DNA of 64,000 bases, taken from Bacteroidaceae bacterium. GTDB lineage: Bacteria > Bacteroidota > Bacteroidia > Bacteroidales > Bacteroidaceae. A program made the translations under genes and the position numbers. The notes under the pieces were generated by a model. The model was not told the DNA's origin. It saw only the letters and a program-made list of their open reading frames with translations, and made no database searches. The stretch covers positions 28,899-92,898 of the forward strand of contig JAGCYD010000047.1 in assembly GCA_017960985.1 (NCBI GenBank). Direction: 5' to 3'. Positions 42,842 through 52,787 of this stretch are shown here, piece after piece (positions within the stretch are counted from its first letter, which is position 1; every line of letters starts with the position of its first letter).

Positions 42842-43597
42842 TTAGAACTTGAACATGTCTTCCATAGTAAGCAATCCCGTGTGCTTTGCCGTATATTCGG
42901 CAGCCAAAACAGCACCGAGTGCAAAACCCCGACGACTATGAGCATCGTGGGTTATCGTTATCTGGTCGGCCTCCGAATCCCAAGTGATGCTGTGAATACC
43001 GGGCACCTCACCTCGACGGATACTATCGATACGGAGTTTGTCCGCAGGAGCATCTGCCACACCTTCCACTGCTCCGTCGGGCTGGGTCAGGGTTCCCATC
43101 TGCCATCCATCAAGTCGCTCCACCTGATTCACCAGTTCCTCGGCCAGCGTTATGGCCGTACCACTGGGGTGGTCGAGTTTGTGTATATGGTGTACTTCCT
43201 CCATCGTGGGCTGATAAGAGTCGAACTGGTTCATAATTTTCGCCAGATAGCGATTCACGGCACGGAATATCGTCACGCCCAAACTGAAATTGGAACTCCA
43301 GAACAGCGTCTGACCGCCTTCGGTACACATCTTCCGCACTTCCTCACCATGCTGAGGAATCCAGCCCGTTGAGCCACTAACGACCTTCACATTGTGAGCA
43401 AAAGCCTTGCAATAGTTGTCGTAGGCCACATGGGGAGCCGTAAATTCTATGGCGACATCGGCACTGGCAAAAGAAGGGGAATCGAAGTCCTCCTGATTGT
43501 CGATATCAATGATGCTGACTATCTCATGGCCGCGACTCAATGCAATTTCCTCTATCATCCGACCCATCTTACCGTATCCAATCAATGCTATTTTCAT
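42842..43597 (-). CDS. dapB: 4-hydroxy-tetrahydrodipicolinate reductase
   Basis: DapB performs the NAD(P)H reduction step leading to diaminopimelate and lysine. The 251-residue protein from ATG 43597 (MKIALIGYGKMGR) has the Rossmann GYGKMGR and the catalytic HHIHKLDHPSGTA. A longer frame would start at a TTG (43606). Promoter box TATCTTTG lies at 43621-43628. First gene of dapB-lepB-wbqC-M16. Confidence 0.96.
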   Translation of the reverse strand: MKIALIGYGKMGRMIEEIALSRGHEIVSIIDIDNQEDFDSPSFASADVAIEFTAPHVAYDNYCKAFAHNVKVVSGSTGWIPQHGEEVRKMCTEGGQTLFWSSNFSLGVTIFRAVNRYLAKIMNQFDSYQPTMEEVHHIHKLDHPSGTAITLAEELVNQVERLDGWQMGTLTQPDGAVEGVADAPADKLRIDSIRRGEVPGIHSITWDSEADQITITHDAHSRRGFALGAVLAAEYTAKHTGLLTMEDMFKF

Positions 43598-43620
43598 CGG
43601 TCTCAAATATTTTTCAGGTG

Positions 43621-43628
43621 CAAAGATA
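43621..43628 (-). promoter_or_regulatory. -7 box of dapB operon
   Basis: TATCTTTG on the minus strand, 23 nt before the ATG. The upstream DNA is shared with the divergent DUF2851 promoter. Confidence 0.6.
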
Positions 43629-43649
43629 GGTATTATAAGCGAAAAACCG

Positions 43650-43657
43650 TACTTTTG
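43650..43657 (+). promoter_or_regulatory. -7 box of the DUF2851-thioesterase-dprA operon
   Basis: TACTTTTG, 36 nt before the DUF2851 start codon. Confidence 0.6.
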
Positions 43658-43693
43658 TTAGGTATTTTTAAGGATTGGCATACGCCAGACATC

Positions 43694-45007
43694 ATGGAGA
43701 AACTGCTGCATTATGTGTGGAAGCACAAACTTCTTCCGCTCAGGGCTCTGCTCACAACCGACGGGCAAGAGCTGGAAATCATCGACCCTGGACTGGCAAA
43801 CACAAATGCAGGACCAGATTTCTTCAATGCCAAGATACGCATCGGAAACACTATTCTGGCTGGTAATGTGGAGATTCATCTGCGCTCCAGCGACTGGTTC
43901 CGCCACGGCCACGATACAGACGAAGCATACAATAGCGTCATTCTTCATGTGGCTTCGGTCATCGACTGCCCCGTGACAACCCAGAACGGACAGCAACTGC
44001 TCCAACTACAACTCGACATTCCCGCCGATTTGCACCACCGCTATGAAACGCTGCAAAAGACCGAGGACTACCCACGATGCTACCGTATCATTCCCGATAT
44101 TCCACTCTTCAAGATACACAGTTGGATGGACACCCTCACCGTGGAGCGCATAGAGGAGCGTGCCCGCCAAGTCGAAACCCGACTGCGGGAAACCAACGGG
44201 AACTGGGAGTGGGCCTTATTCCGCACACTGGCACGCAACTTCGGATTCGGCATCAACGGCGATGCCTTTGAACAATGGGGCAAACGAATTCCGCTCGATA
44301 AAATCGGTAAACATCGCGACGAATTGTTCCAAATTGAAGCCATTTTCCTAGGCGTAGCAGGATTGTTACAGACCGAGTCCTTGCCACCTGAATCTGCCGA
44401 AGCCGGCAGCAAGGACGAATACTTTCTCCGACTCCAACGCGAGTTTGCCTATCAGCAACGATTGTTCTGCCTAACGGACATCATGCCGTATCGGCAATGG
44501 AAATATCTACGACTTCGCCCCCTGAACTTCCCCCATATACGCTTGGCGGAACTGGCCTGGATATATCACAAAGCAAATGTAAACCTGTCGGTACTGAAAG
44601 ATGCCATGATGAACAGCGAGCCACTTCCCGAACTGCGACGCATCCTCACGGCCACCACCTCCGAATATTGGCACACGCATCTAATGTTCGGACGCCCTGT
44701 CGAGGAACGGCAACTGCATCTGAGCGAGGCTTCACAGAATCTCATCATCATCAATACAGTTATCCCCGTGCTGTATGCCAACGCCATGAGCCACGGCAAC
44801 TGGGATCTCCGCGAAAACATTCTCGACCTACTTCGCCAACTGCCTGCCGAACGGAACTATATCATACGCCAGTGGGAGGAATGTGGATTGAAAGTCTCCA
44901 ATGCCGCCGACAGTCAGGCACTCATACAACTGAAGAAACAATACTGCGACCGCCTCGATTGTTTGCGGTGCAGTTTCGGATACGAATACCTAAGTTCAAG
45001 ACTATAA
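43694..45007 (+). CDS. DUF2851 family protein
   Basis: A 437-residue protein beginning MEKLLHYVWKHKLLPLRALLTTDG, the typical opening of the DUF2851 family, which is widespread and nearly confined to Bacteroidetes. Conserved text includes IDPGLANTNAGPDFFNAKIRIGNTILAGNVEIHLRSSDW and NFPHIRLAELAWI. A Cys-rich end (YCDRLDCLRC) is visible. Residues 1-100 of the longer frame (from 43394) overlap dapB on the other strand and are rejected. Function unknown. The stop overlaps the next gene's start by one nucleotide (TAATG). Confidence 0.88.
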   Translation: MEKLLHYVWKHKLLPLRALLTTDGQELEIIDPGLANTNAGPDFFNAKIRIGNTILAGNVEIHLRSSDWFRHGHDTDEAYNSVILHVASVIDCPVTTQNGQQLLQLQLDIPADLHHRYETLQKTEDYPRCYRIIPDIPLFKIHSWMDTLTVERIEERARQVETRLRETNGNWEWALFRTLARNFGFGINGDAFEQWGKRIPLDKIGKHRDELFQIEAIFLGVAGLLQTESLPPESAEAGSKDEYFLRLQREFAYQQRLFCLTDIMPYRQWKYLRLRPLNFPHIRLAELAWIYHKANVNLSVLKDAMMNSEPLPELRRILTATTSEYWHTHLMFGRPVEERQLHLSEASQNLIIINTVIPVLYANAMSHGNWDLRENILDLLRQLPAERNYIIRQWEECGLKVSNAADSQALIQLKKQYCDRLDCLRCSFGYEYLSSRL

Positions 45008-45393
45008 TGACACACGAGTTCAAGATGAAGGTTCGCGACTACGAATGCGACCTCCAAGGCATCGTAAACAATGCCAACTACCAACACTACACCGAACATG
45101 CCCGTCACGAGTTCTTATGCTCGCTGGGAGTTTCCTTCGCCGACCTACACCATCGCGGCATCGATGTCGTCGTGGCACGCATCTCCCTTTCCTACAAGAC
45201 ACCGTTACGCAGTAGTGACGAGTTCTTGGTTCGCACGCGGGTGGAGAAAGAACATTTCAAATATGTGTTCTTTCAAGATATCGTGCGTCTGGCCGACAAC
45301 AAACTGGCGTGTCGTGCCAAAGTTGAGACCGTAGTCCTCATTGATGGACAGTTGGCCTCATCATGTCCCGAACTTGATCGTTTCTTCGAATGA
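45007..45393 (+). CDS. Acyl-CoA thioesterase (4-hydroxybenzoyl-CoA/YbgC-type hotdog)
   Basis: A 128-residue hotdog-fold thioesterase. The helix-region DLQGIVNNANYQHYTEHAR contains the family pattern with Asn in place of the usual catalytic Asp-type His/Asp arrangement (Dxx GxVxNxxYxxY). It overlaps the DUF2851 stop codon by 1 nt and the dprA start codon by 4 nt, so the three genes are translationally coupled. In Bacteroidetes a small thioesterase like this can serve menaquinone synthesis (DHNA-CoA hydrolysis), but that is only inference. Confidence 0.88.
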   Translation: MTHEFKMKVRDYECDLQGIVNNANYQHYTEHARHEFLCSLGVSFADLHHRGIDVVVARISLSYKTPLRSSDEFLVRTRVEKEHFKYVFFQDIVRLADNKLACRAKVETVVLIDGQLASSCPELDRFFE

Positions 45394-46502
45394 GCGAACA
45401 AGAGTTGATATATCTGATGGCGCTAACCCGCCTGCTGCCCTACAACTCGCAGGTTCAGCATGCGTTGTTGGATGCCGCCGGCAATGCCACCACATTGTTC
45501 GAGGCTCGTCGCGACCTCGGTTCCCTCATCCCCGAGATCACACCACGCCTGGCCGAAACCATGGCACAGATGGGAGACCATGTTACTCGTGCCGAACAGG
45601 AACTAACCTTTGCCCAAAACAACCACATCGCCGTGATTCCCTGCGACGATTCGCGCTACCCCATACGGCTTCGCGAATGTCAGGATGCATCCGTAATCCT
45701 GTTCTATCGGGGAAATGCCGACCTCAACAGTCTGCACATCCTAAGCATCGTTGGCACCCGTAAGGCAACAGACTATGGAAAAAGATTCTGTCAGCGGTTC
45801 CTTAACGAACTGTCCCAGATTTGTCCCGACTGTATCATCGTGAGCGGATTGGCCTACGGCATCGACATCGCCGCCCATCGTCAGGCGCTGGCCAACGGAT
45901 TGCAGACAATCGGCGTACTGGCGCACGGTTTGGACCAAATTTATCCCCGAATGCACCGCAATACGGCCATCGAGATGCTCACCCACGGTGGACTGCTCAC
46001 GGAATTCATGAGTCAGAGCAATGCCGACAAAATAAACTTCGTTAGCCGTAACCGTATCGTGGCTGGCATTTCCGATGCCACACTCGTTGTGGAATCTGCG
46101 CGAAAGGGAGGCAGCCTCATCACGGCAGATATTGCCAACGGATACGGCCGCGATGTATTTGCCGTGCCTGGTCGTGTAGGGGATTCCGCTTCGGAGGGTT
46201 GCAACCAACTTATCGGCAACAATCGCGCGGCATTGCTTACTAGTACCGAAAATTTTGTCGATGCAATGGGATGGGAAACCAAAGGCGATAAAAAAGGTCC
46301 AATCCAACGGGATTTATTCGTGCAACTATCGGAAGAAGAACAGGTCGTTTACAATGCGCTGAAAGATACCGATGGCAAACACATTAACCAACTGACCGTA
46401 GAAACGAATCTGCCCATCGGACAACTCAGCAGCCTGCTTTTTGAGTTGGAAATGCGGGGCGTGGTCCGCCAACTCAGCGGAGGCTTATACCGACTGGTAT
46501 AG
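45390..46502 (+). CDS. dprA: DNA-processing protein DprA
   Basis: DprA protects incoming single-stranded DNA and loads RecA in natural transformation. The 370-residue protein has an N-terminal helical segment, the Rossmann-type core (about 105-285) with SIVGTRKATDYG, VSGLAYGIDIAAHRQAL and VLAHGLDQIYPRMHR, and a C-terminal winged-helix-like domain (about 305-370). The start overlaps the thioesterase stop (ATGA). Presence with comM is compatible with competence but is common in non-transformable bacteria. Confidence 0.95.
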   Translation: MSEQELIYLMALTRLLPYNSQVQHALLDAAGNATTLFEARRDLGSLIPEITPRLAETMAQMGDHVTRAEQELTFAQNNHIAVIPCDDSRYPIRLRECQDASVILFYRGNADLNSLHILSIVGTRKATDYGKRFCQRFLNELSQICPDCIIVSGLAYGIDIAAHRQALANGLQTIGVLAHGLDQIYPRMHRNTAIEMLTHGGLLTEFMSQSNADKINFVSRNRIVAGISDATLVVESARKGGSLITADIANGYGRDVFAVPGRVGDSASEGCNQLIGNNRAALLTSTENFVDAMGWETKGDKKGPIQRDLFVQLSEEEQVVYNALKDTDGKHINQLTVETNLPIGQLSSLLFELEMRGVVRQLSGGLYRLV

Positions 46503-46527
46503 CCACTCCAAGTTTATTTATCCATAA

Positions 46528-46566
46528 AAAGAAAAGCGTCATAGTTCATCACTACGACGCTTTTGC
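46528..46566. terminator. Bidirectional terminator between dprA and frdB
   Basis: Stem AAAGCGTC-TAG/CTA-GACGCTTT around a short loop, A-rich left and T-rich right. Confidence 0.85.
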
Positions 46567-46583
46567 TTTATCTACCAGAGGTC

Positions 46584-47342
46584 TTAATCAGCGAGCTTTG
46601 CGCTGATGAACTCGCGGTTTAGACGAGCAATGTTGGCGATGGTCTCACACTTCGGACAAACGGCCTCACAAGCACGCGTGTTGGTGCAGTTACCAAAGCC
46701 CAGTTCATCCATCTTGGCCACCATAGCCTTGGCACGACGGGCAGCCTCTACGCGACCCTGGGGAAGCAGGGCAAGCTGACTAACCTTCGAAGATACGAAG
46801 AGCATGGCAGAACCATTCTTACATGCAGCCACGCAGGCACCGCAACCGATGCAGCTGGCGCAGTCCATAGCCTCGTCGGCATCCTCCTTGGGAATCAAGA
46901 TAGCATTAGCATCCTGAGCCTGACCGGTACGGATGGTGGTATAACCGCCAGCCTGGATAATCTTATCGAAGGCATTGCGGTCAACCATACAGTCCTTGAT
47001 GACGGGGAAACCAGCCGAACGCCAAGGCTCTACGGTGATGGTGTCGCCATCCTTAAAACGACGCATGTAGAGCTGACAAGTGGTGGCACCGCGCTCGGTC
47101 TTACCATGAGGTGTACCATTGATGTACAGCGAGCACATACCGCAGATACCCTCGCGGCAATCGTGGTCAAACACGAACGGCTCCTTACCTGCACCGATGA
47201 GTTCCTCGTTCATGATATCGAGGGCCTCGAGGAATGAGGTGTCGTCGGGAATGTTCTTCAATTCATGGGTATCGAAGTGACCCTTGTCTTTCGGGCCGTT
47301 CTGCTTCCAGAACTTGATAGTAACAGAAATATTCTTAGCCAT
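46584..47342 (-). CDS. frdB: Fumarate reductase/succinate dehydrogenase iron-sulfur subunit
   Basis: The Fe-S subunit of complex II, which in Bacteroidales mainly works as fumarate reductase. The 252-residue protein has the [2Fe-2S] cysteines in [12 protein letters not shown] with a later TTC, and two C-terminal clusters ([15 protein letters not shown] and [14 protein letters not shown]). It follows frdA by 5 nt. The order C-A-B is the usual one in Bacteroidetes. Confidence 0.96.
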   Translation of the reverse strand: MAKNISVTIKFWKQNGPKDKGHFDTHELKNIPDDTSFLEALDIMNEELIGAGKEPFVFDHDCREGICGMCSLYINGTPHGKTERGATTCQLYMRRFKDGDTITVEPWRSAGFPVIKDCMVDRNAFDKIIQAGGYTTIRTGQAQDANAILIPKEDADEAMDCASCIGCGACVAACKNGSAMLFVSSKVSQLALLPQGRVEAARRAKAMVAKMDELGFGNCTNTRACEAVCPKCETIANIARLNREFISAKLAD

Positions 47343-47347
47343 AGTGT

Positions 47348-49327
47348 TTAGTTCTTATAGTTACGAGTTTGTACCTTGATTGCTTCATACTCCAGAGGCT
47401 CCTTAATGAGTTCGGGGTCTTTGTCCTTGCCCTGATACTCCCAGCAGCCCACATAGAAGAAGTTCTTATCGTCACGCTTGGCCTCGCCTTCCTCGGTCTG
47501 GAATTCCTCCCGGAAGTGACCACCGCAAGACTCGTTACGCGAGAGGGCATCGTGAGCCACAAGCTCGCCCATCGTAAAGAAGTCGCGCAGATGGATGGCC
47601 TTGTCAAGCTCGACATTCAGTCCCTCCTTCGTACCAGGTACGAACAGGTTGGTGTCGAATTCCTTCTGCAGTTCCTTCATCTTCTCGATACCGGTCTTCA
47701 GGCCTTCGGCTGTACGACCCATACCCACATACTCCCACATGATGTGACCGAGTTCCTTGTGGATGCTATCGACAGAACGCTTACCCTGAATACCCATCAG
47801 ACGGTCGATTTCGGCCTCAACACCCTTCTCAGCCTCAGCAAACTCGGGCAGGTCGGTAGATACCTTCGGCCAAATAGCCTGGTCGGCCAGATAATTCTGG
47901 ATGGTGTAAGGCAATACGAAGTAACCGTCGGCCAGACCCTGCATCAGTGCGGAAGCACCAAGGCGGTTAGCACCATGGTCGGAGAAGTTACACTCACCGA
48001 TGGCAAACAGACCGGGGATGCTGGTCTGCAACTCATAATCTACCCAGATACCACCCATCGTATAGTGGATAGCGGGATAAATCATCATTGGCTTGTAATA
48101 CTTCACGCCATTGATTTCGTTGGCGAGGTCGCCAGGATATACATCGGTAATCTCCTCGTACATGTCGAACAGGTTACCATAGCGCTGCTTCATGGCGTCA
48201 AGACCCAGACGGTTGATACTCTCGGAGAAGTCGAGGAATACAGCCAGACCCGTGTTGTTCACACCGAAGCCCTTGTCACAACGCTCCTTGGCGGCACGAG
48301 AGGCCACATCACGGGGAACGAGGTTACCGAAGGCGGGATAGCGACGCTCCAAATAGTAATCGCGGTCTTCCTCGGGAATCTCCCAACCTTGCAATGTACC
48401 TTCCTGCAACTTCTTGGCATCCTCCAACTTCTTGGGCACCCAGATACGACCATCGTTACGCAGCGATTCCGACATCAGTGTCAACTTCGACTGCTTGTCG
48501 CCGTGAACAGGAATACAAGTGGGGTGAATCTGTACATAAGAGGGGTTTGCAAAATAAGCACCCTTACGGTAGCACTGAACAGCAGCGGTACAGTTACAAC
48601 CCATAGCGTTAGTTGAAAGGAAGTAGGTGTTACCATAGCCACCCGTTGCGATAACCACGGCATTGGCACTGAAGCGCTCCAGTTTACCGGTTACAAGGTT
48701 CTTGGCGATGATACCACGGGCGCGGCCGTCAACGATGACCACATCCTCCATCTCGTAACGGGTGTAAAGCTTCACCTTGCCAGCCTTCACCTGACAACTC
48801 AGTGAAGAATAGGCACCGAGCAGCAACTGCTGACCCGTCTGACCCTTGGCATAGAAGGTACGGCTCACCTGAGCACCACCGAACGAACGGTTGGCCAACA
48901 TACCACCGTACTCACGGGCAAAGGGGACACCCTGTGCCACGCACTGGTCGATGATGTTGTTGCTGACCTCTGCCAGACGATACACATTGGCTTCGCGGGC
49001 ACGATAGTCACCACCCTTCACGGTGTCGTAGAACAAACGATAGACAGAGTCACCGTCGTTCTGATAGTTCTTGGCGGCGTTGATACCACCTTGTGCAGCG
49101 ATAGAGTGTGCACGACGGGGAGAATCCTGAATACACAGGTTGATGACATTAAAGCCCATCTCACCGAGCGAAGCAGCGGCACTGGCACCAGCCAGACCCG
49201 TACCTACGACGATGACATCGAGCTTCAGCTTATTCTTGGGGTTCACCAGACGCTGATGTGCCTTGTAGTTGGTCCACTTCTCAGCAACGGGTCCCTCGGG
49301 AATTCTTGAATTTATTGTCTTTGCCAT
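47348..49327 (-). CDS. frdA: Fumarate reductase/succinate dehydrogenase flavoprotein subunit
   Basis: The catalytic flavoprotein, 659 residues. The FAD Rossmann motif is [20 protein letters not shown] (about 41-60), and the covalent FAD-attachment region is [21 protein letters not shown]. Substrate-site and proton-path motifs such as [20 protein letters not shown] and [10 protein letters not shown] are present. It follows frdC by 39 nt. Propionate or succinate formation by fermentation would use it (established for Prevotella and Bacteroides). Confidence 0.97.
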   Translation of the reverse strand: MAKTINSRIPEGPVAEKWTNYKAHQRLVNPKNKLKLDVIVVGTGLAGASAAASLGEMGFNVINLCIQDSPRRAHSIAAQGGINAAKNYQNDGDSVYRLFYDTVKGGDYRAREANVYRLAEVSNNIIDQCVAQGVPFAREYGGMLANRSFGGAQVSRTFYAKGQTGQQLLLGAYSSLSCQVKAGKVKLYTRYEMEDVVIVDGRARGIIAKNLVTGKLERFSANAVVIATGGYGNTYFLSTNAMGCNCTAAVQCYRKGAYFANPSYVQIHPTCIPVHGDKQSKLTLMSESLRNDGRIWVPKKLEDAKKLQEGTLQGWEIPEEDRDYYLERRYPAFGNLVPRDVASRAAKERCDKGFGVNNTGLAVFLDFSESINRLGLDAMKQRYGNLFDMYEEITDVYPGDLANEINGVKYYKPMMIYPAIHYTMGGIWVDYELQTSIPGLFAIGECNFSDHGANRLGASALMQGLADGYFVLPYTIQNYLADQAIWPKVSTDLPEFAEAEKGVEAEIDRLMGIQGKRSVDSIHKELGHIMWEYVGMGRTAEGLKTGIEKMKELQKEFDTNLFVPGTKEGLNVELDKAIHLRDFFTMGELVAHDALSRNESCGGHFREEFQTEEGEAKRDDKNFFYVGCWEYQGKDKDPELIKEPLEYEAIKVQTRNYKN

Positions 49328-49366
49328 AATATCATTTACGATTTAATGATTTACCTTTTACCAATT

Positions 49367-50053
49367 TTAGCAAGCAGCGAAGTCAGCGGGGACATAACCA
49401 CAAGCAAAAGCAACAACTACAGCTACAAACATCAGAACAACGATGGTGGTGTAGATGCAGCTGATAACACGCCAGCGGTTGAACCAGATTTTACCACTCC
49501 AACCCAGCGTCTGCAATGCCGACCAGAAACCATGGTTCAGGTGGAACCACAGGGCGCAAAGCCAAACCAGATAGATACCCGTATATACGGGGTTAGAGAA
49601 GGTTTCTTTGATGTAGCCTACACCGTCGGTGGCAGCAATCTCATTCTCGATACCAGCCAACTCGGCATACATCATGTTGTACCAGAAGTTGAAAAGATGC
49701 AGGCACAAACCGAGAACAACGATAAGACCCAGCACCAACATGTTCTGACTGGCCCACTCTACCTTTTCGGGCTTTTCCGTTACGGCATACTTGCTACCGC
49801 CACGAGCCTTGCGGTTTTGCAAGGTCAGCCACAGGGCGAAGATAAAATGCAAAGCCACCAGACCTGCCAATCCGATAGTAGCCACAACGGCATACCAGTT
49901 GGCACCCAGGAACTCGCAAATCATGTTGTAGCCCTTAGCGCTAATCAGAGCCACGACATTCATTGATGCGTGGAATGTCAGGAACAGGATGAGCGCAATG
50001 CCAGTAACAGACATCACCACCTTCCTGCCGATTGATGAATTAATTAACCACAT
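49367..50053 (-). CDS. frdC: Fumarate reductase/succinate dehydrogenase cytochrome b subunit
   Basis: A 228-residue membrane anchor of complex II with five hydrophobic helices (e.g. VVMSVTGIALILFLTFHASMN, YAVVATIGLAGLVALHFIFAL and IYTTIVVLMFVAVVVAFACG) and the haem-ligand-type histidines expected in helices I-IV (H28, H77 region, H112 region). First gene of frdCAB; promoter 50137-50168 with an 80-nt leader that includes a CGCGCG/AT element. Confidence 0.93.
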   Translation of the reverse strand: MWLINSSIGRKVVMSVTGIALILFLTFHASMNVVALISAKGYNMICEFLGANWYAVVATIGLAGLVALHFIFALWLTLQNRKARGGSKYAVTEKPEKVEWASQNMLVLGLIVVLGLCLHLFNFWYNMMYAELAGIENEIAATDGVGYIKETFSNPVYTGIYLVWLCALWFHLNHGFWSALQTLGWSGKIWFNRWRVISCIYTTIVVLMFVAVVVAFACGYVPADFAAC

Positions 50054-50101
50054 AAATGATTGATTTTAGTTATTGAATTTAGGTTATTATACAATGCTTT
50101 T

Positions 50102-50128
50102 ACGCGCGTGTACCTATAATTAAGTATA
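50102..50128 (+). repeat. CGCGCG plus AT-tract element, copy 3 (in the frdC leader)
   Basis: ACGCGCGTGTACC then TATAATTAAGTATA, same orientation as the other copies. It lies downstream of the predicted frdC start site, so it would be transcribed (in reverse orientation). Confidence 0.55.
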
Positions 50129-50136
50129 GTTTGGGA

Positions 50137-50168
50137 CAAATTTAAGACTTTTTTACCATTCCCACAAA
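50137..50168 (-). promoter_or_regulatory. Promoter of frdCAB
   Basis: TTTG (50165-50168, minus strand), 20 nt, TAAATTTG (50137-50144). Confidence 0.75.
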
Positions 50169-50190
50169 CATTTCATGATAAAGAATCAAG

Positions 50191-51555
50191 CTACTCTCCG
50201 TCCTCTTGTCGCAACCTGACCAGTTCTTCCTCACTCGGCAGGGTAAGGTGGAGCATCAAGCAGCCCACCAAAGCCGAGACGATACTACCGGCCAGAATAC
50301 CCAGTTTGGCATCGTTGAGCAGGTCGGGATGACAGGGATACGACAGATTGGCAATAAACATGGAAACCGTGAAGCCGATACCGCAAACCATGCAGACACT
50401 GGCAAAGGATTTCCAAGTTCCATGACGCGGCATCTGAATGATGCCCAACTTGATAAATACCCAAGAGGCACTGAACACACCCACGAACTTTCCGATGAAC
50501 AGACCCAGCATGACCGCCAGTCCTACACCGCCGAAAAGGTTTGCCAGACTCATGCCTTCAAAGTCCACACCAGCATTGGCAAAGGCAAACAGGGGGATGA
50601 TATAGTAGTTGATACCTATCCTCAGGTTGTCCTCCATATCCTGCAACGGACTAATCAGACGGTCACTGGCCGTTTCTATACTATTCAGTATGCCTATCTC
50701 GTCTTCACTCAGGATGCTGGGTTTGTTTCGGTCGGCAGATGTCACCTCGATATCGGGGAAGTTCCCTAACTCGTCGCGTATCTTCTCAATATAATATTTT
50801 GTGCCATTCGGCAGATTAGCAGGAATGCAGAAGGCCATCACTACACCAGCTATCGTCGCATGGATGCCGCTGTTCAACATGCAATACCACAGCACCACGC
50901 CAATGGAAATATAAAAGTATTTCGAGCGTACCTGACGCCAGTTGCCTATTAGTAGCACAGCCGTACACAAGGCTGCACCCAAAAGGAAGGGTAGCGAGAT
51001 GTGTTCCGTGTAACGAATCGCAATCACGATGATACCACCGAGGTCATCGGCCACAGCAAGGGCGGCCAGGAATATCTTCAACCCGAGAGGCACCCGTTTC
51101 GAGAACACGGACAACACACCGAGCGAGAATGCAATATCCGTCGCCATCGGTATCGCCATACCGCGTTCCATCGCTGGGTCTTTGGGACAAAGCAGGAAGA
51201 ACACAATCACGGGAACCAACATTCCCCCACAGGCCCCGATGATGGGAGCGAGTGCCTTCTTCATCGTCGAAAGTTCACCGCACAACACTTCGCGTTTGAT
51301 TTCCAGTCCCACGCTGAGGAAGAAGATGGCCATCAGGAAATCGTTGATGAATACACCGAAACTCATCGGATGACCGTTGTGGCTGAACAGGTTGAAACTG
51401 CCGATGCTCACGGCCACTGGAAGTTCCCACATTTGTTTATAGAGTTCCTTCAGGGGACTGTTTGCCACAATCAGGGCAAGCACGGTCGCAATGATAAGCA
51501 GCATACTACTGCTGATATATCTCCTGATTGTAATCAGAAATGCTGTATTCGCCAT
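50191..51555 (-). CDS. nhaA: Na+/H+ antiporter NhaA
   Basis: Exports sodium in exchange for protons. The 454-residue protein has about 12 membrane segments; the transport residues lie in MATDIAFSLGVLSV and AVADDLGGIIVIAI, where the ion-binding Asp-Asp pair is present. A long loop after the middle (NGTKYYIEKIRDELGNFPDIEVTSADRNKPS) is larger than in E. coli NhaA and typical of Bacteroidetes. It starts 2 nt after the lolE-like gene and may be the end of the aroQ operon. Confidence 0.95.
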   Translation of the reverse strand: MANTAFLITIRRYISSSMLLIIATVLALIVANSPLKELYKQMWELPVAVSIGSFNLFSHNGHPMSFGVFINDFLMAIFFLSVGLEIKREVLCGELSTMKKALAPIIGACGGMLVPVIVFFLLCPKDPAMERGMAIPMATDIAFSLGVLSVFSKRVPLGLKIFLAALAVADDLGGIIVIAIRYTEHISLPFLLGAALCTAVLLIGNWRQVRSKYFYISIGVVLWYCMLNSGIHATIAGVVMAFCIPANLPNGTKYYIEKIRDELGNFPDIEVTSADRNKPSILSEDEIGILNSIETASDRLISPLQDMEDNLRIGINYYIIPLFAFANAGVDFEGMSLANLFGGVGLAVMLGLFIGKFVGVFSASWVFIKLGIIQMPRHGTWKSFASVCMVCGIGFTVSMFIANLSYPCHPDLLNDAKLGILAGSIVSALVGCLMLHLTLPSEEELVRLRQEDGE

Positions 51556-51557
51556 AT

Positions 51558-52787
51558 CTATATGTTTTTAATTTGTCTTTTTACAGGATACCATACAATG
51601 AGGGCACTGACCGCCAACACCGTGAAGAAAACAAGTACAAGGTCACACGCCCGAACCACCACGGGATAGTTCTCAACGATAAACGAACCTTCGTTCGGCC
51701 CCATCGAAACCAGACCGAACTGCTGCTGTGCCCAGCACAACGCCACTCCCAGTACGATACCGGAAAACGCACCCAGCAAACTAATCAGATAACCCTCGAG
51801 CATAAACACCCGTCGCAGGTCGTTGGGTGTGGCACCCATGTTCCGCAGCGTCTCGATGTCTTGTCTCTTGTCTATCATCAACATGCTCAGCGAACCTACG
51901 ATATTAAAACTGGCCACCAGCAGGATGAAGGTCAAAAAGAGATAGGCGATGAGTTTCTCTATTTTCATGATACGGAATACATCCGCCTGTTGTTCGTAGC
52001 GGTCACACACCACAAACCGACTGCCCAGCTCGTTGGCAATGGCACGCTTGGCATGGCGCAAGTTCGTTCCCTCTTTCAGTTTTACTTCCACCTGCGACAC
52101 CCGGCCTTCCTGGTCGAACAGACGCTGGGCAAAATCCAGCGAGGTAAGGATGTAGTTGGCATCGTATTTCGCCTGTCTCACCTGGAATACCTCCCCCGAA
52201 CTCATCAGTTCGTCGGCATTGAAACTGGTCAGCGGATTAGCCAAGTTCACCCGTTCCCCTCGTTTAGGTGCATACACCTGCAAGGGTGGGTCGTAATCGG
52301 GGCGTAGCCCCAACTGCAAAGCCAACTGAATACCGGGAATACAAAACTCCAACACATCGGCCTGCAAAGTCACTTCCTCCTCCGTGGGGGGATAGAGCAG
52401 CCGCTGGAGATTCATCTGCTCTTTGAAATTATCACGCATTCCCTTGATGGTAACCACCATCTGTTTTCCGTCGCGAAGCACCAGAGCCTCGTCCTCGAGA
52501 CATTCCGTCACCACGGCCACATCCGCGCGTTTCCGCAACGCCTTCAGGGCCGGGTCACCGATGGCTATTGTACGCCCCTCGACCAAAGTAATTTTCAGTT
52601 CGGGGTCGAAATCCGTAAACAAATCCGCCACGAGTCCCTGAAAACCATTAAACACGCTGAGCGTACACACCATCGCCAGCGTGGCAATCGCCACACCGCA
52701 AGCCGAGATGCATGAAATAATGTTGATGGCGTGATGGCTCTTCCGCGAAAAGAGATACCGCCAAGCTATGAACAGGCGGTAATTCAT
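51558..52787 (-). CDS. ABC transporter permease of the LolC/LolE (FtsX-like) family
   Basis: A 409-residue inner-membrane permease of lipoprotein-release type: N-terminal RYLFSRKSHHAINIISCISACGVAIATLAM helix, a large periplasmic domain (about 50-260) and three C-terminal helices with the FtsX pattern ETLRNMGATPNDLRRVFMLEG. Its ABC ATPase partner is not in the window. The start codon touches the rbfA stop. It probably removes lipoproteins from the inner membrane. Confidence 0.92.
   Translation of the reverse strand: MNYRLFIAWRYLFSRKSHHAINIISCISACGVAIATLAMVCTLSVFNGFQGLVADLFTDFDPELKITLVEGRTIAIGDPALKALRKRADVAVVTECLEDEALVLRDGKQMVVTIKGMRDNFKEQMNLQRLLYPPTEEEVTLQADVLEFCIPGIQLALQLGLRPDYDPPLQVYAPKRGERVNLANPLTSFNADELMSSGEVFQVRQAKYDANYILTSLDFAQRLFDQEGRVSQVEVKLKEGTNLRHAKRAIANELGSRFVVCDRYEQQADVFRIMKIEKLIAYLFLTFILLVASFNIVGSLSMLMIDKRQDIETLRNMGATPNDLRRVFMLEGYLISLLGAFSGIVLGVALCWAQQQFGLVSMGPNEGSFIVENYPVVVRACDLVLVFFTVLAVSALIVWYPVKRQIKNI

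Noticed and set aside
44497-45006. Upstream extension of the thioesterase frame
   Set aside because: It overlaps DUF2851 in another frame; the ATG at 45007 gives the complete hotdog protein.
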